Assembly: GCA_043729515.1 (NCBI GenBank)
Contig: JAYTLK010000154.1
Coordinates: 1 to 42,067, forward strand
DNA length: 42,067 nucleotides
Source: JANXSS01 sp043729515
GTDB lineage: Bacteria; Pseudomonadota; Gammaproteobacteria; Burkholderiales; Burkholderiaceae_D
Direction: 5' to 3'
Shown here: positions 27,937 through 35,781 of the stretch, one piece after another
Layout: every line of letters begins with the position of its first letter
Numbering within the stretch: the first letter of the stretch is position 1
The notes under the pieces: generated by a model
What the model was told of the DNA's origin: nothing
The model's input: only the letters and a program-made list of their open reading frames with translations
The model's database searches: none
Translations under genes and position numbers: made by a program

Positions 27937-28878
27937 ATGACGACACTCGACCAGTTCCTCCACCGTGCCGAGGCGCTGATGACGCGCCTGGAAAACCTGC
28001 TGCCGCCTAATCTGCCGGCCGTTGACTGGGACGCCGCCGTTGCCTTCCGCTGGCGCCGCATCGGCGGGCAACCCGGTCGCGGCCGCTTGCAGCCGGTTAT
28101 CCATTTGGCGCCGATCGCGTTATCCGACCTGCACAACATCGGTCCGCAAAAGCAGCTGATCGAGCAGAACACGCTGCAATTCGTCAGCAGCGCGCCAGCC
28201 AACAACGTACTGCTGACCGGCGCCCGCGGCACTGGCAAGTCCTCGCTCATCAAGGCGTGCCTGAACCAGTACGCCGCGCGCGGGCTGCGCCTGATCGAAG
28301 TCGACAAGGATGACCTGGCCGATCTGCCTGACATCGTCGATCTGATCGCGGCCCGCCCGGAGCGCTTCGTCATTTTTTGCGACGATCTTTCGTTCGAAGA
28401 AGGCGAGGGTGGCTACAAGGCCCTGAAGGTGGCGCTCGACGGCAGCATTGCCGCGCAATCCGACAACGTGCTGATCTACGCCACTTCCAACCGGCGTCAT
28501 CTGATGCCGGAAAAAATGTCGGATAACAGCAGTTATCAGCACGACGAAGATGGCGACCTGCATCCGGGTGAGACGGTCGAGGAAAAAATTTCACTCTCAG
28601 AACGCTTTGGCCTGTGGGTGTCGTTCTATCCGTTCCGCCAGGATGACTACCTGGCCATTGCCAATCACTGGCTGGGGCATTTCGGCTGCACTCCCGAACA
28701 GGTGGCGGCCGCCCGCGGGGACGCCTTGTGCTGGGCCCTGCAACGCGGTTCGCGCTCGGGCCGGGTCGCCTGGCAGTTTGCGCGAGACCATGCCGGACGC
28801 ATGGCGCAGCCGCCGCCGGTTGTCGATGGCGACGCCATCAGCACTGTCCCGGCGACGCTGCCTGGCTCCCATCGATGA
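27937..28878 (+). CDS. DUF815 family AAA-type ATPase
   Basis: This 313-residue protein has Walker A GARGTGKS at residues 95-102 and a Walker B-like VIFCDDLSFEEG. The segment GYKALKVALDGS and the ATSNRRHLMPE segment (sensor-1 region) identify the DUF815 family of AAA-type ATPases. The family's cellular role is not established. The ATG at 27937 is used; an in-frame TTG at 27913 would add 8 residues. No Shine-Dalgarno site is seen for either. It sits between argJ and mutT, a conserved neighbourhood in Burkholderiales. Confidence 0.88.
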   Translation: MTTLDQFLHRAEALMTRLENLLPPNLPAVDWDAAVAFRWRRIGGQPGRGRLQPVIHLAPIALSDLHNIGPQKQLIEQNTLQFVSSAPANNVLLTGARGTGKSSLIKACLNQYAARGLRLIEVDKDDLADLPDIVDLIAARPERFVIFCDDLSFEEGEGGYKALKVALDGSIAAQSDNVLIYATSNRRHLMPEKMSDNSSYQHDEDGDLHPGETVEEKISLSERFGLWVSFYPFRQDDYLAIANHWLGHFGCTPEQVAAARGDALCWALQRGSRSGRVAWQFARDHAGRMAQPPPVVDGDAISTVPATLPGSHR

Positions 28879-28941
28879 CATGCGTAGCCCATCGCCCGGA
28901 TGCCCATCCATGACACGCTGCCGGGCAATTGCCTGAAACCG

Positions 28942-29373
28942 ATGGCCGACCCTCCTACGCTGCAGCCGATCGATGTCGCAGTCGGGATCCTGATCCAGCC
29001 GAACGGGGACGTGCTGCTGGCGCAACGTCCCGTCGGCAAGCCGTATGCAGGTTACTGGGAATTCCCAGGCGGGAAAGTCGAGCCGGGCGAAGCGATCCTT
29101 GCTGCACTGAAGCGCGAATTCATGGAAGAGCTCGGTATCGAGATCATCGATGCCGAGCCTTGGTGTGGCATCGAACATGTGTATGCCCATGCGCACGTGC
29201 GTCTGCACTTCTATTTCAGCAAAACCTGGCGCGGCGTGCCACAAGGCCTGGAAGGACAGGCCATTGCATGGCAGGGCAGTGTGGCCGTCTCGCCGCTGCT
29301 GCCCGCGACCCTGCCCCTGCTCGACGCACTCGACGAGGTGCGTCATCCACCGTTGTCGGCACCACATCGGTGA
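28942..29373 (+). CDS. mutT: Nudix hydrolase, MutT-type 8-oxo-dGTP diphosphatase
   Basis: MutT removes oxidised 8-oxo-dGTP from the nucleotide pool and so prevents A:T to C:G transversions. The Nudix box Gx5Ex7REUxEExGU is complete in the segment GKVEPGEAILAALKREF plus MEELGI. The flanking RPVGKPYAGYWEFPGG is typical of the MutT branch. The ATG at 28942 gives 143 residues and begins just before the conserved VAVGIL strand. An upstream ATG at 28900 adds 14 residues, and neither has a clear ribosome-binding site. It is the last gene of the plus-strand secA-argJ block. Confidence 0.9.
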   Translation: MADPPTLQPIDVAVGILIQPNGDVLLAQRPVGKPYAGYWEFPGGKVEPGEAILAALKREFMEELGIEIIDAEPWCGIEHVYAHAHVRLHFYFSKTWRGVPQGLEGQAIAWQGSVAVSPLLPATLPLLDALDEVRHPPLSAPHR

Positions 29374-29404
29374 CGGCAAAGCCGCCGGCCATGCACGTAT
29401 TGCG

Positions 29405-29431
29405 CGCGACGCACGCGACGCACGCGACGCA
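29405..29431. repeat. 9-bp tandem repeat, three exact copies
   Basis: CGCGACGCA is repeated three times without a mismatch at 29405-29413, 29414-29422 and 29423-29431. It lies just outside the 3' end of the pseudogene remnant. Confidence 0.9.
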
Positions 29432-29446
29432 CGGCCCGCCGGGCGA

Positions 29447-29655
29447 TCACCGCAACGTGAAATCCACGTTCACTTGATTGCCGGTATTGAGATCTACTGA
29501 TGGAACGCTCTTGCTTGCCAGGCCCGTTGCCGTGGCTTCGACCGCATACTTGCCGGTGCCAGGCATGGTGTCGCCCTAGGCACTGAACACCATCGGCAGG
29601 GTCGGGCTGTACACAGACCGGCGAGCAAAGAAAAAGTGCGGGATGCATGGTGCAT
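29447..29655 (-). pseudogene. Remnant of a secreted protein with a carboxypeptidase-regulatory-like C-terminus
   Basis: On the minus strand an ATG at 29655 has a good GGGAG site (29663-29667) 7 bases upstream and encodes a signal-peptide-like start, MHHASRTFSLLAGLC. In another frame the sequence continues as SVYSPTLPMVFSA, a TAG stop (29576-29578), then GDTMPGTGKYAVEATATG, LASKSVPSVDLNTG and NQVNVDFTLR before a TGA. This ending resembles beta-sandwich carboxypeptidase-regulatory-like repeats. A frame change plus an in-frame stop, and a length far too short for such a protein, indicate decay, probably with an internal deletion. The stop could derive from CAG by one change. Function of the ancestor is unknown. 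Confidence 0.55.
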
Positions 29656-29761
29656 GATGTGTCTCCCGGTAGTTGGTTCAGCAGCCGAAAGAATTTTCAG
29701 TGCCGAGTTCGATGCTGGTGCAATGGATTGTCGGCGGCATGCGAGCAGTTGGTACGCTCAA

Positions 29762-29783
29762 TAAATTTCTTTCAGGAAATTTA
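29762..29783. other. Perfect AT-rich inverted repeat
   Basis: TAAATTTC (29762-29769) and GAAATTTA (29776-29783) form an 8-bp stem around a TTTCAG loop. It stands out against the high-GC background. It could be an operator or a hairpin upstream of the pseudogene's old promoter. Confidence 0.5.
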
Positions 29784-29886
29784 ACCACCTGACTCTGCCG
29801 GGGGTGTATACGCCACCCCGCATACCGAGGTTGGTGTCGATGGCCGTGCCGGCGTTACCACACCCGCGCGGCGGTTGATGCGGCGT

Positions 29887-30117
29887 TCAATGCTTGGCGC
29901 GGGTTTTCTTGGAGCGTCGGTCGGTCAGGCTGCGGGTATTGCGCCGATCTGCTGCGCGCTCCAGGCCGTGATCACGGTCCAGGGAGCGGATGCCGTTTGA
30001 GTTTGCCGGCGTATTGCCGCGACTACCACCGTGGTTGCCCTGGTTTGCAGCGCTGGCCGTGCCAGTCGCCATCAACACGACTGCTGCAAGAAAGGGTGCA
30101 ATCAAGAATGTACGCAT
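29887..30117 (-). CDS. Small secreted basic protein of unknown function
   Basis: The 76-residue product begins with a clear signal peptide: a hydrophobic core within residues 4-22 and a likely cleavage after ATGTASA. The mature part of about 52 residues is hydrophilic and rich in Arg, Asn, Gly and Lys, with no cysteine and no recognised domain. A ribosome-binding site AAAGGA lies 8 bases before the ATG, and a plausible promoter lies further upstream. Those signals make it a likely real gene despite its size. It is flanked by a pseudogene and metR, so it belongs to the accessory islet. No function can be assigned. Confidence 0.7.
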   Translation of the reverse strand: MRTFLIAPFLAAVVLMATGTASAANQGNHGGSRGNTPANSNGIRSLDRDHGLERAADRRNTRSLTDRRSKKTRAKH

Positions 30118-30150
30118 GGAATTTTTCCTTTCAGTTGATGGAGCACTTAC

Positions 30151-30178
30151 CTTATAGAAATATTTTCGCTTCCGTCGA
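30151..30178 (-). promoter_or_regulatory. Possible promoter of the small secreted protein gene
   Basis: On the minus strand a -10 box TATAAG (30156-30151) lies 16 bp from a -35-like TCGACG (30178-30173). The surrounding sequence is AT-rich. The predicted leader is about 25-30 nt and includes the AAAGGA site. The -35 match is moderate. Confidence 0.4.
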
Positions 30179-30354
30179 AAAACTATATTTCCTTACATTT
30201 TCATGAGGCAAGCGCACGTCGACTGGAACCAGGCGGTGGCCCTGCCGGTAGGAAAGCCAGCGGTCAGGAAGCAAGCGGTGGGGGAAAGGCGAACAATTGC
30301 CACCTCATGTGTCCGCCACCATGGTCGTCACCGCAACGTTGTTTGCTCGACGGA

Positions 30355-31257
30355 TTAGCGTAATACAGGAGAAATGCCACTACGCCGGGCGGTACCGACG
30401 AAGCCGCTGATGTAATCGACCGCCCGGTCTGCGTCACGCGTGCCCAGGAACAATTGCTTCGCGATACCGGTCGCGCCCAGCCGTACCCAGGCAATCGGCA
30501 GTCGACCGGCATACTCTTCGACAAGCCACTGCGGCAATGCCGCGACCCCGCGTCCGCTGGCAACCATTTCCAGCATGATGTCGGTGGTTTCGATAGATTT
30601 CACTTTCGCGGGGGCGCAACCGGCGGGTGACAAGAACTGGTTGTAGATATCCTGGCGTTCGATTCCGACCGGATAGGTGATCAGTGTTTGAGCAGTCAGT
30701 TGTTCAGGCAGTACGAATTTCTGCATGGCGAATGCGTGGTTGCTGGCAACGGCCAGCACCTGTTCGTAATCAAACACTGCCTCGAATGCCAAGCCCGGCC
30801 GGTAGAGCGGATCGGGCGTGACCAGCAGGTCGATCTCGTGGCTGAAAAGGGCGCCGATGCCACCAAATTTGAATTTTTGTTTGACGTCTACATCCACATC
30901 AGGCCATGCCAGCAGGTAAGGCGCGACCACCTTCAACAGCCACTGATAACAGGGATGGCATTCCATGCCGATGCGCAGTGCGCCGCGCTGACCCGCCGCA
31001 AATCCCTTGAGCGTGTCTTCCGCATGTTCGAACTGCGGCAGCATCCGGTTGGCCACGCCGAGCAGGTGTTGTCCTGCCTGCGTCAGGCGCAGCCGCCGGC
31101 CCTCCCGGAACCAGATCGGCGTGCCCATCTGCTGCTCGATCTTCTTGATCGTATGGCTCAAGGCCGGCTGGGTCAGGCACAACACGCCGGCTGCTGCCGT
31201 CAGGGACCCGGTGCGGTCGACTTCCCGCACCACTGCGAGATGAATGCGCTCAAGCAT
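30355..31257 (-). CDS. metR: LysR-type regulator of methionine synthesis, MetR
   Basis: MetR activates met genes, classically metE, with homocysteine as effector. The 300-residue protein has the N-terminal LysR winged helix-turn-helix (residues about 1-60, with GSLTAAAGVLCLTQPALSHTI) and a periplasmic-binding-like effector domain. Features close to E. coli MetR include the ECHPCYQWL segment, the FDYEQVLAVA segment, the TLITYPVGIERQDIY segment and the GVAALPQWLVEEY segment. It is divergent from metE with a 101-base gap holding a candidate operator, the standard metR-metE arrangement. No Shine-Dalgarno sequence is evident before its ATG. Confidence 0.92.
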   Translation of the reverse strand: MLERIHLAVVREVDRTGSLTAAAGVLCLTQPALSHTIKKIEQQMGTPIWFREGRRLRLTQAGQHLLGVANRMLPQFEHAEDTLKGFAAGQRGALRIGMECHPCYQWLLKVVAPYLLAWPDVDVDVKQKFKFGGIGALFSHEIDLLVTPDPLYRPGLAFEAVFDYEQVLAVASNHAFAMQKFVLPEQLTAQTLITYPVGIERQDIYNQFLSPAGCAPAKVKSIETTDIMLEMVASGRGVAALPQWLVEEYAGRLPIAWVRLGATGIAKQLFLGTRDADRAVDYISGFVGTARRSGISPVLR

Positions 31258-31287
31258 GCGTTCAGATAAAAAAATCTAATGGAAGAA

Positions 31288-31306
31288 TGAAATAATACCA
31301 TTTTCA
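31288..31306. promoter_or_regulatory. Candidate MetR operator
   Basis: TGAAA (31288-31292) and TTTCA (31302-31306) form a perfect inverted repeat with a 9-base spacer in the metR-metE gap. MetR sites are described as TGAA...TTCA dyads. The spacer is longer than the E. coli consensus, so this may be a related LysR-type site. It lies upstream of, and touches, the metE -35 position. Confidence 0.5.
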
Positions 31307-31330
31307 ATAATCGATGCGCTTTCCTATGAT
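31302..31330 (+). promoter_or_regulatory. metE promoter, probably activator-dependent
   Basis: A -10 box TATGAT (31325-31330) has only a poor -35 match, TTTCAA (31302-31307), at 17 bp spacing, overlapping the candidate MetR half-site. A weak -35 fits control by an activator. The start of transcription would be near 31337. AAGGAG at 31345-31350 then serves metE. Confidence 0.5.
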
Positions 31331-31358
31331 CGGGTTCACACGATAAGGAGAAAAAACA

Positions 31359-33650
31359 ATGGTAACCACCCACACGCTCGGGCTGCCGCGCATCGGCAAG
31401 CAGCGGGAATTGAAGTTTGCACTGGAACGGTACTGGCGCGGAGAGTCCAATGCGTCGGCCCTGCACGCGGTGGCAGCGAGCCTGCGCCAGGAAAACTGGA
31501 ACCATCAGGCCGGTCTCGACTTCGCGACGGTCGGCGATTTCTCGCTCTATGACCACATACTCGACACAAGCGCAATGTTCGGCCACCTGCCACCGCGGGT
31601 TCAGGGAAGGGACGACAACGCGCTCGACACCTATTTTCGCGTCGCGCGCGGAAAATCGGTTGCCGAGCCTGGATGCAGCCATTCCTCCCAAGACGACACT
31701 GCGGCCGGGGAGATGACGAAATACCTCGACACGAATTATCACTACATCGTGCCGGAATTTTCGATGGCAACGCAGTTCGCTCTCGACGCCTCGGCCCTGA
31801 TCGCGCAGATCAGGCAGGCGCAAGAGAAAGGCATTCGTACAAAGCCTGTCATCATCGGGCCGGTCAGCTATCTCTGGCTTGGCAAGGAAACCGACGGCTC
31901 GGATCGGCTTGCGCTGCTGCCCCGGCTGTTGCCGCAATACGCGGCGCTGCTTCATCAACTGGCCGATGAGAAAATCGACTGGGTGCAGATCGACGAGCCG
32001 ATCCTGGTCACCAGTATGGCGCCGCAATGGCAGCATGCGCTGACGACAGCTTACGAGGCATTGCAACAGTGCCCGGTCAGGCTGCTGCTGGCAACCTACT
32101 TCGGCAGCTTGCATGACAACCTCGGTCTTGCCTGCCTGTTGCCGGTCGACGGACTGCATCTCGATGCGATCAATGCCCGTGCCGACATTGCGCAGGTGCT
32201 CGAATGCCTGGCACCGCATCAGGTGTTGTCGCTGGGCGTCATCGATGGCCGCAACATCTGGAAAACCGATCTGCACGCGACCCTGGAATGGCTGGAGCCG
32301 ATCCATTCCCGGCTGCAGGATCGCCTCTGGATCGCGCCGTCCTGTTCACTGTTGCATGTGCCGGTCGACCTGGCGCTGGAAAAGACGATCGATGGCGACG
32401 TCCGGGCATGGCTGGCGTTTGCGGTGCAAAAACTCGACGAATTGCGACTTCTTGGCCGGGCGTTGAACCAGGGGCGGGTTGCAGTGCAGGCCGAGCTGGT
32501 GGCGAACTATGCGGCCGTTGAAAGCCGCAGGCGTTCGGCGCGGGTACACGATCCCGCCACGCAGGCGGCCATGGCCTCGGTCGATGCCGCCAGCGGGCAG
32601 CGTGCCAGCGCCTATGCACAACGTGCGCTGCGGCAGGCAGCGCTGCTGCAACTGCCTGACTATCCAACCACCAGCATCGGCTCGTTTCCGCAGACAGCGC
32701 ACATCCGCGAGACACGCCGGCGTCATCGGCTTGGCGAGATCAGCCGGGAGGCCTATGACGCCGCCATGCGCGACGAGATCGCGCGCTGCATTGCAGAACA
32801 GGAAGCGCTTGGCCTGGATGTTTTCGTGCATGGCGAGCCGGAGCGCAACGACATGGTCGAATACTTCGGCGAGCAACTCGACGGCTATGCATTCAGCGAG
32901 TTCGGTTGGGTACAGTCGTACGGCTCGCGCTGCGTCAAGCCGCCGATTCTCTTCGGTGACATACACCGACCGGCGCCGATGACCGTCGCGTGGACCCGGT
33001 ATGCGCAATCACTCACGCACAAGCCGTTGAAAGGCATGCTGACCGGCCCGGTCACGATGCTCAACTGGTCCTTCGTGCGAGATGACCAGCCGCGCTCGGC
33101 ATCCTGCCTCCAGCTGGCACTGGCGATCCGTCAGGAGGTTCTGGATCTCGAGCATGCCGGCACGCCGGTCATCCAGATCGACGAGGCCGCCCTGCGTGAA
33201 GGCTTGCCGCTGCACAGATCACAATGGCCGGCCTATCTGCAATGGGCAGTCGACGCCTTCCGGATCGCGGCAAACGGCGTCAGGGATACGACGCAGATCC
33301 ATACGCACATGTGCTACTCCGAATTCAGCGACATCATCGCGGCAATTGCGCAGATGGACGCTGACGTCATCACCATCGAAACATCGCGCTCCAACATGGC
33401 ATTGCTCGACGTGTTTGACGATTTCAAGTATCCCAACCAAATCGGCCCGGGTGTCTACGACATCCATTCGCCAAACATTCCGACGCAGGATGCAATGGTG
33501 GCGCTGATGCGAAAGGCTGCCGAGCGCATACCTGCCGAACGGCTCTGGGTCAATCCGGATTGCGGATTGAAGACACGCACCTGGGCCGAGGTGCGGCCGG
33601 CACTGCAGAACATGGTGGCCGCTGCACGGGTCTTGCGGCAAGCCTTGTAG
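31359..33650 (+). CDS. metE: Cobalamin-independent methionine synthase MetE
   Basis: MetE transfers the methyl group of 5-methyltetrahydropteroyl-triglutamate to homocysteine without vitamin B12. The 763-residue protein has the usual two-barrel layout. The C-terminal zinc site is complete: His650, Cys652, Glu674 and Cys735, each offset by the same 9 residues from the E. coli ligands. The N-terminal TLGLPRIGKQRELKFALE and the DYPTTSIGSFPQT segment are family signatures. AAGGAG lies 8 bases before the ATG. The gene is controlled most likely by the adjacent divergent metR; no cobalamin riboswitch fits in the 101-base gap. Confidence 0.97.
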   Translation: MVTTHTLGLPRIGKQRELKFALERYWRGESNASALHAVAASLRQENWNHQAGLDFATVGDFSLYDHILDTSAMFGHLPPRVQGRDDNALDTYFRVARGKSVAEPGCSHSSQDDTAAGEMTKYLDTNYHYIVPEFSMATQFALDASALIAQIRQAQEKGIRTKPVIIGPVSYLWLGKETDGSDRLALLPRLLPQYAALLHQLADEKIDWVQIDEPILVTSMAPQWQHALTTAYEALQQCPVRLLLATYFGSLHDNLGLACLLPVDGLHLDAINARADIAQVLECLAPHQVLSLGVIDGRNIWKTDLHATLEWLEPIHSRLQDRLWIAPSCSLLHVPVDLALEKTIDGDVRAWLAFAVQKLDELRLLGRALNQGRVAVQAELVANYAAVESRRRSARVHDPATQAAMASVDAASGQRASAYAQRALRQAALLQLPDYPTTSIGSFPQTAHIRETRRRHRLGEISREAYDAAMRDEIARCIAEQEALGLDVFVHGEPERNDMVEYFGEQLDGYAFSEFGWVQSYGSRCVKPPILFGDIHRPAPMTVAWTRYAQSLTHKPLKGMLTGPVTMLNWSFVRDDQPRSASCLQLALAIRQEVLDLEHAGTPVIQIDEAALREGLPLHRSQWPAYLQWAVDAFRIAANGVRDTTQIHTHMCYSEFSDIIAAIAQMDADVITIETSRSNMALLDVFDDFKYPNQIGPGVYDIHSPNIPTQDAMVALMRKAAERIPAERLWVNPDCGLKTRTWAEVRPALQNMVAAARVLRQAL

Positions 33651-33679
33651 ACTGGTGCCTTTGGCAATCGACTGCACCC

Positions 33680-34528
33680 ATGACGGATCACGGACCCACC
33701 CGCATCGTCTGCCTGACGGAAGAAACCACCGAATGGCTTTACATGCTCGGCCAGGAACACAGGATCGTCGGCATTTCCGGCTACACGGTGCGTCCGGCCC
33801 GCGCCCGTGCCGAGAAATTGAAGGTCAGTGCCTTTACCAGCGCCAGGATCGATCGCATCGTGGCCCTGAAGCCGGATTGCGTGTTCGGTTTTTCAGATTT
33901 GCAGGCTGATATTGCGGCCAGCCTGATTCGGCACGGCATTCAGGTGACCGTCTTCAACCAGCGCAGCATTGCGCAAATACTGTCGATGCTGGCGCAGGTT
34001 GCTGCAATTGTCGGGCAGGTAGATCAGGGCAACTTGCTGCTGGCCGACATGGTCGCGTCGATGCAGGCAACCCGCATGCAGTCCGAGGCGATGGATCGGG
34101 CCGGCATTCGACGGCCGGTAGTGTATTTCGAAGAATGGGACAATCCGCACATCAGTGCAATCGGTTGGGTATCCGAGCTCATCGCCATTGCCGGCGGCAT
34201 CGACGGATTTGCCGAACTGGGCCGCATGCCAATGGGGCGCGACCGGATCATCGCCGACGGTGCGCAGATCATCGCGCGCAATCCCGACATGATCATCGGC
34301 TCCTGGTGCGGCAAGAAGTTTCGTCCCGATGTCGTGTCGGCCCGGCCGGGCTGGTCCGCGATCGCTGCGGTCCGCGACCACGCGTTGCATGAAATTAAAT
34401 CGCCTGACATTCTCCAACCAGGACCGGCGGCGCTGACCGACGGCCTGGGTCAGCTGCACCGGTTGATCTCTGGCTGGCGCAGTCGACAGCCGGCACTTCT
34501 GCCGCGTGACACCGGCGTACCGACGTAG
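33680..34528 (+). CDS. BtuF-like cobalamin/iron-type binding protein without signal peptide
   Basis: This 282-residue protein has the Peripla_BP_2 (class III binding protein) fold pattern seen in BtuF and iron-siderophore receptors: RIVCLTEETTEWLYMLG, then GISGYTVRP, the LKPDCVFGFSDLQADIAA segment and the NPDMIIGSWCGKKF segment. Family members that serve ABC importers carry a signal peptide, but here the conserved core begins about 7 residues after the ATG and no hydrophobic leader is seen. It may therefore be cytoplasmic. It lies 29 bases after metE on the same strand and is probably cotranscribed. A role linked to cobalamin or another cofactor is an inference. The start has no clear ribosome-binding site. 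Confidence 0.8.
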   Translation: MTDHGPTRIVCLTEETTEWLYMLGQEHRIVGISGYTVRPARARAEKLKVSAFTSARIDRIVALKPDCVFGFSDLQADIAASLIRHGIQVTVFNQRSIAQILSMLAQVAAIVGQVDQGNLLLADMVASMQATRMQSEAMDRAGIRRPVVYFEEWDNPHISAIGWVSELIAIAGGIDGFAELGRMPMGRDRIIADGAQIIARNPDMIIGSWCGKKFRPDVVSARPGWSAIAAVRDHALHEIKSPDILQPGPAALTDGLGQLHRLISGWRSRQPALLPRDTGVPT

Positions 34529-34630
34529 AAAAGCGCGTGATTGCAAGGTCGAGATCGTCGGGCGCCTCGCCCAGGCCACTGCGATGCGATCGTGCCGTCA
34601 AGCCGATTTCCGGAGCGCCTGCAAGCCTGC

Positions 34631-34822
34631 CTATGCCGAACGCGGATTGCCTTCGTCGTCGGGTTCGTCAGCCGGATTGGCAGCCGGCACGACATACTTT
34701 TCTTCCGCCCAAGCGCCCAGATCGATCTGCTTGCAGCGCAGGCTGCAGAACGGCCTGAACTTGCTGGTCTCGGTCCATTCGACTTTCTTGCCACAGGTCG
34801 GGCATTCGACGATCGCCACCAT
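34631..34822 (-). CDS. yacG: DNA gyrase inhibitor YacG
   Basis: YacG is a small zinc protein that binds GyrB and inhibits gyrase in E. coli. The 63-residue product has the four-cysteine site Cys7, Cys10, Cys26, Cys30 (C-x2-C-x15-C-x3-C) and the conserved FRPFCSLRCKQIDLGAWA segment. The acidic tail is typical. It follows zapD by 6 bases and ends the minus-strand pil-coaE-zapD series. Confidence 0.95.
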   Translation of the reverse strand: MVAIVECPTCGKKVEWTETSKFRPFCSLRCKQIDLGAWAEEKYVVPAANPADEPDDEGNPRSA

Positions 34823-34828
34823 GATGAT

Positions 34829-35587
34829 CTAGAAACTGCACAGCGTGAGTTCGAACGGCACGTCGCCCTCGAACGGTTTCGGTTTCATGTCGCCGCCTTG
34901 CGACGTGAAGCGCACCCAAAGCATGTACTTGTTGGCGGAAATCTCTGGTATCGCGCCCAGCGACATGTCCAGCGACAGACGCAGCATCTGATATACCTTC
35001 CCCTGCAACATCTGCTGATAGCTCGCCGCCGGCGCCACGATGCCGGTGGCGCGCCCCGACTCGCGCAGGAGTCGCAGCACGATCGAGATTGCATCGAACA
35101 GCGGCAGCAGCGGCAGGAACCAGGCCGAGATGTCGGCATAGCGCTTCTCGGCCGGCTGATGCTGCCACGCATAATATGACGGCAAATCGAACTCGCAGGC
35201 GCCACCGGGAATGATGGTGCGTCCACGGATGCTCATGAGCCATTCATTGTCGCGCACGTTCTGGCCGGTCTTGCCTTGCGATGCCATCAGCGCCGTGCTC
35301 ACGCGATCGACTTCAGTCAGCACTGCATCAAGGCGGGCTGGCTCCACGTTCGGATTGGATTGAAAGCCGAGCAGCGTCTGTTTCTGGCGTTCGAGTTCCT
35401 GCAACAGATCGGATTTCAGATCGGCGCGGCCAGCCACCTCCAGCATCTCAAAGATGGTCGAGAGCGCCACATGATGCTGTTGCGGATGTTCCTGCTGCAG
35501 AAAAAACATGAACTTTTCGTACAGGTCTTCCAGCCGCAGCAACGTGCGAATACGCTCGTTGAAAGGGTATTCGTAGACAATCGACAT
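34829..35587 (-). CDS. zapD: Cell division protein ZapD
   Basis: ZapD binds the FtsZ C-terminal peptide and bundles FtsZ filaments, stabilising the Z-ring. The 252-residue protein begins with the family sequence IVYEYPFNERIRTLLRLE and contains the IRGRTIIPGGACEFDLPSYYAW segment. Length is normal. The ATG at 35587 is chosen because it gives the canonical N-terminus, with an AAGGG site a few bases upstream; an upstream in-frame start would add 9 unsupported residues. It connects functionally to the ftsZ gene 15 kb away, whose C-terminal peptide is intact. Confidence 0.95.
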   Translation of the reverse strand: MSIVYEYPFNERIRTLLRLEDLYEKFMFFLQQEHPQQHHVALSTIFEMLEVAGRADLKSDLLQELERQKQTLLGFQSNPNVEPARLDAVLTEVDRVSTALMASQGKTGQNVRDNEWLMSIRGRTIIPGGACEFDLPSYYAWQHQPAEKRYADISAWFLPLLPLFDAISIVLRLLRESGRATGIVAPAASYQQMLQGKVYQMLRLSLDMSLGAIPEISANKYMLWVRFTSQGGDMKPKPFEGDVPFELTLCSF

Positions 35588-35721
35588 GAGTCCCTTTTTG
35601 GTTTGGCCGGGCAACAGTATCGTGATTCTGAACGATGCTGGATAAAATTACAAATCTTGACGTCTAGTCGGTTGATCGTCTTGCAGCTGCATTCAACAGC
35701 ACGCCATCGTGCAAGGCCATC

Positions 35722-35735
35722 AGCGCAATTGCGCT
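35722..35735. other. Perfect 14-bp palindrome between coaE and zapD
   Basis: AGCGCAATTGCGCT reads the same on both strands. It lies in the 194-base gap between coaE and zapD. No terminator T-run accompanies it. It might be a protein-binding site. Confidence 0.5.
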
Positions 35736-35781
35736 TCTTCGCCGCGACGGCTGCCCCCAGGGCGGCCGAGCGTCCCGCGTC

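Larger units (their letters stand above)
29374..29886. other. Accessory intergenic region with a decayed gene
   Basis: About 510 bases between mutT and the small secreted protein gene. It contains a 9-bp tandem repeat (29405-29431), a minus-strand pseudogene (29447-29655), a perfect AT-rich inverted repeat (29762-29783) and nothing else I can support. No intact gene was recognised. Confidence 0.6.

Noticed and set aside
31258..31358. Cobalamin riboswitch ahead of metE
   Set aside because: The gap is only 101 bases, carries a promoter and operator, and no B12-box-like sequence was seen.
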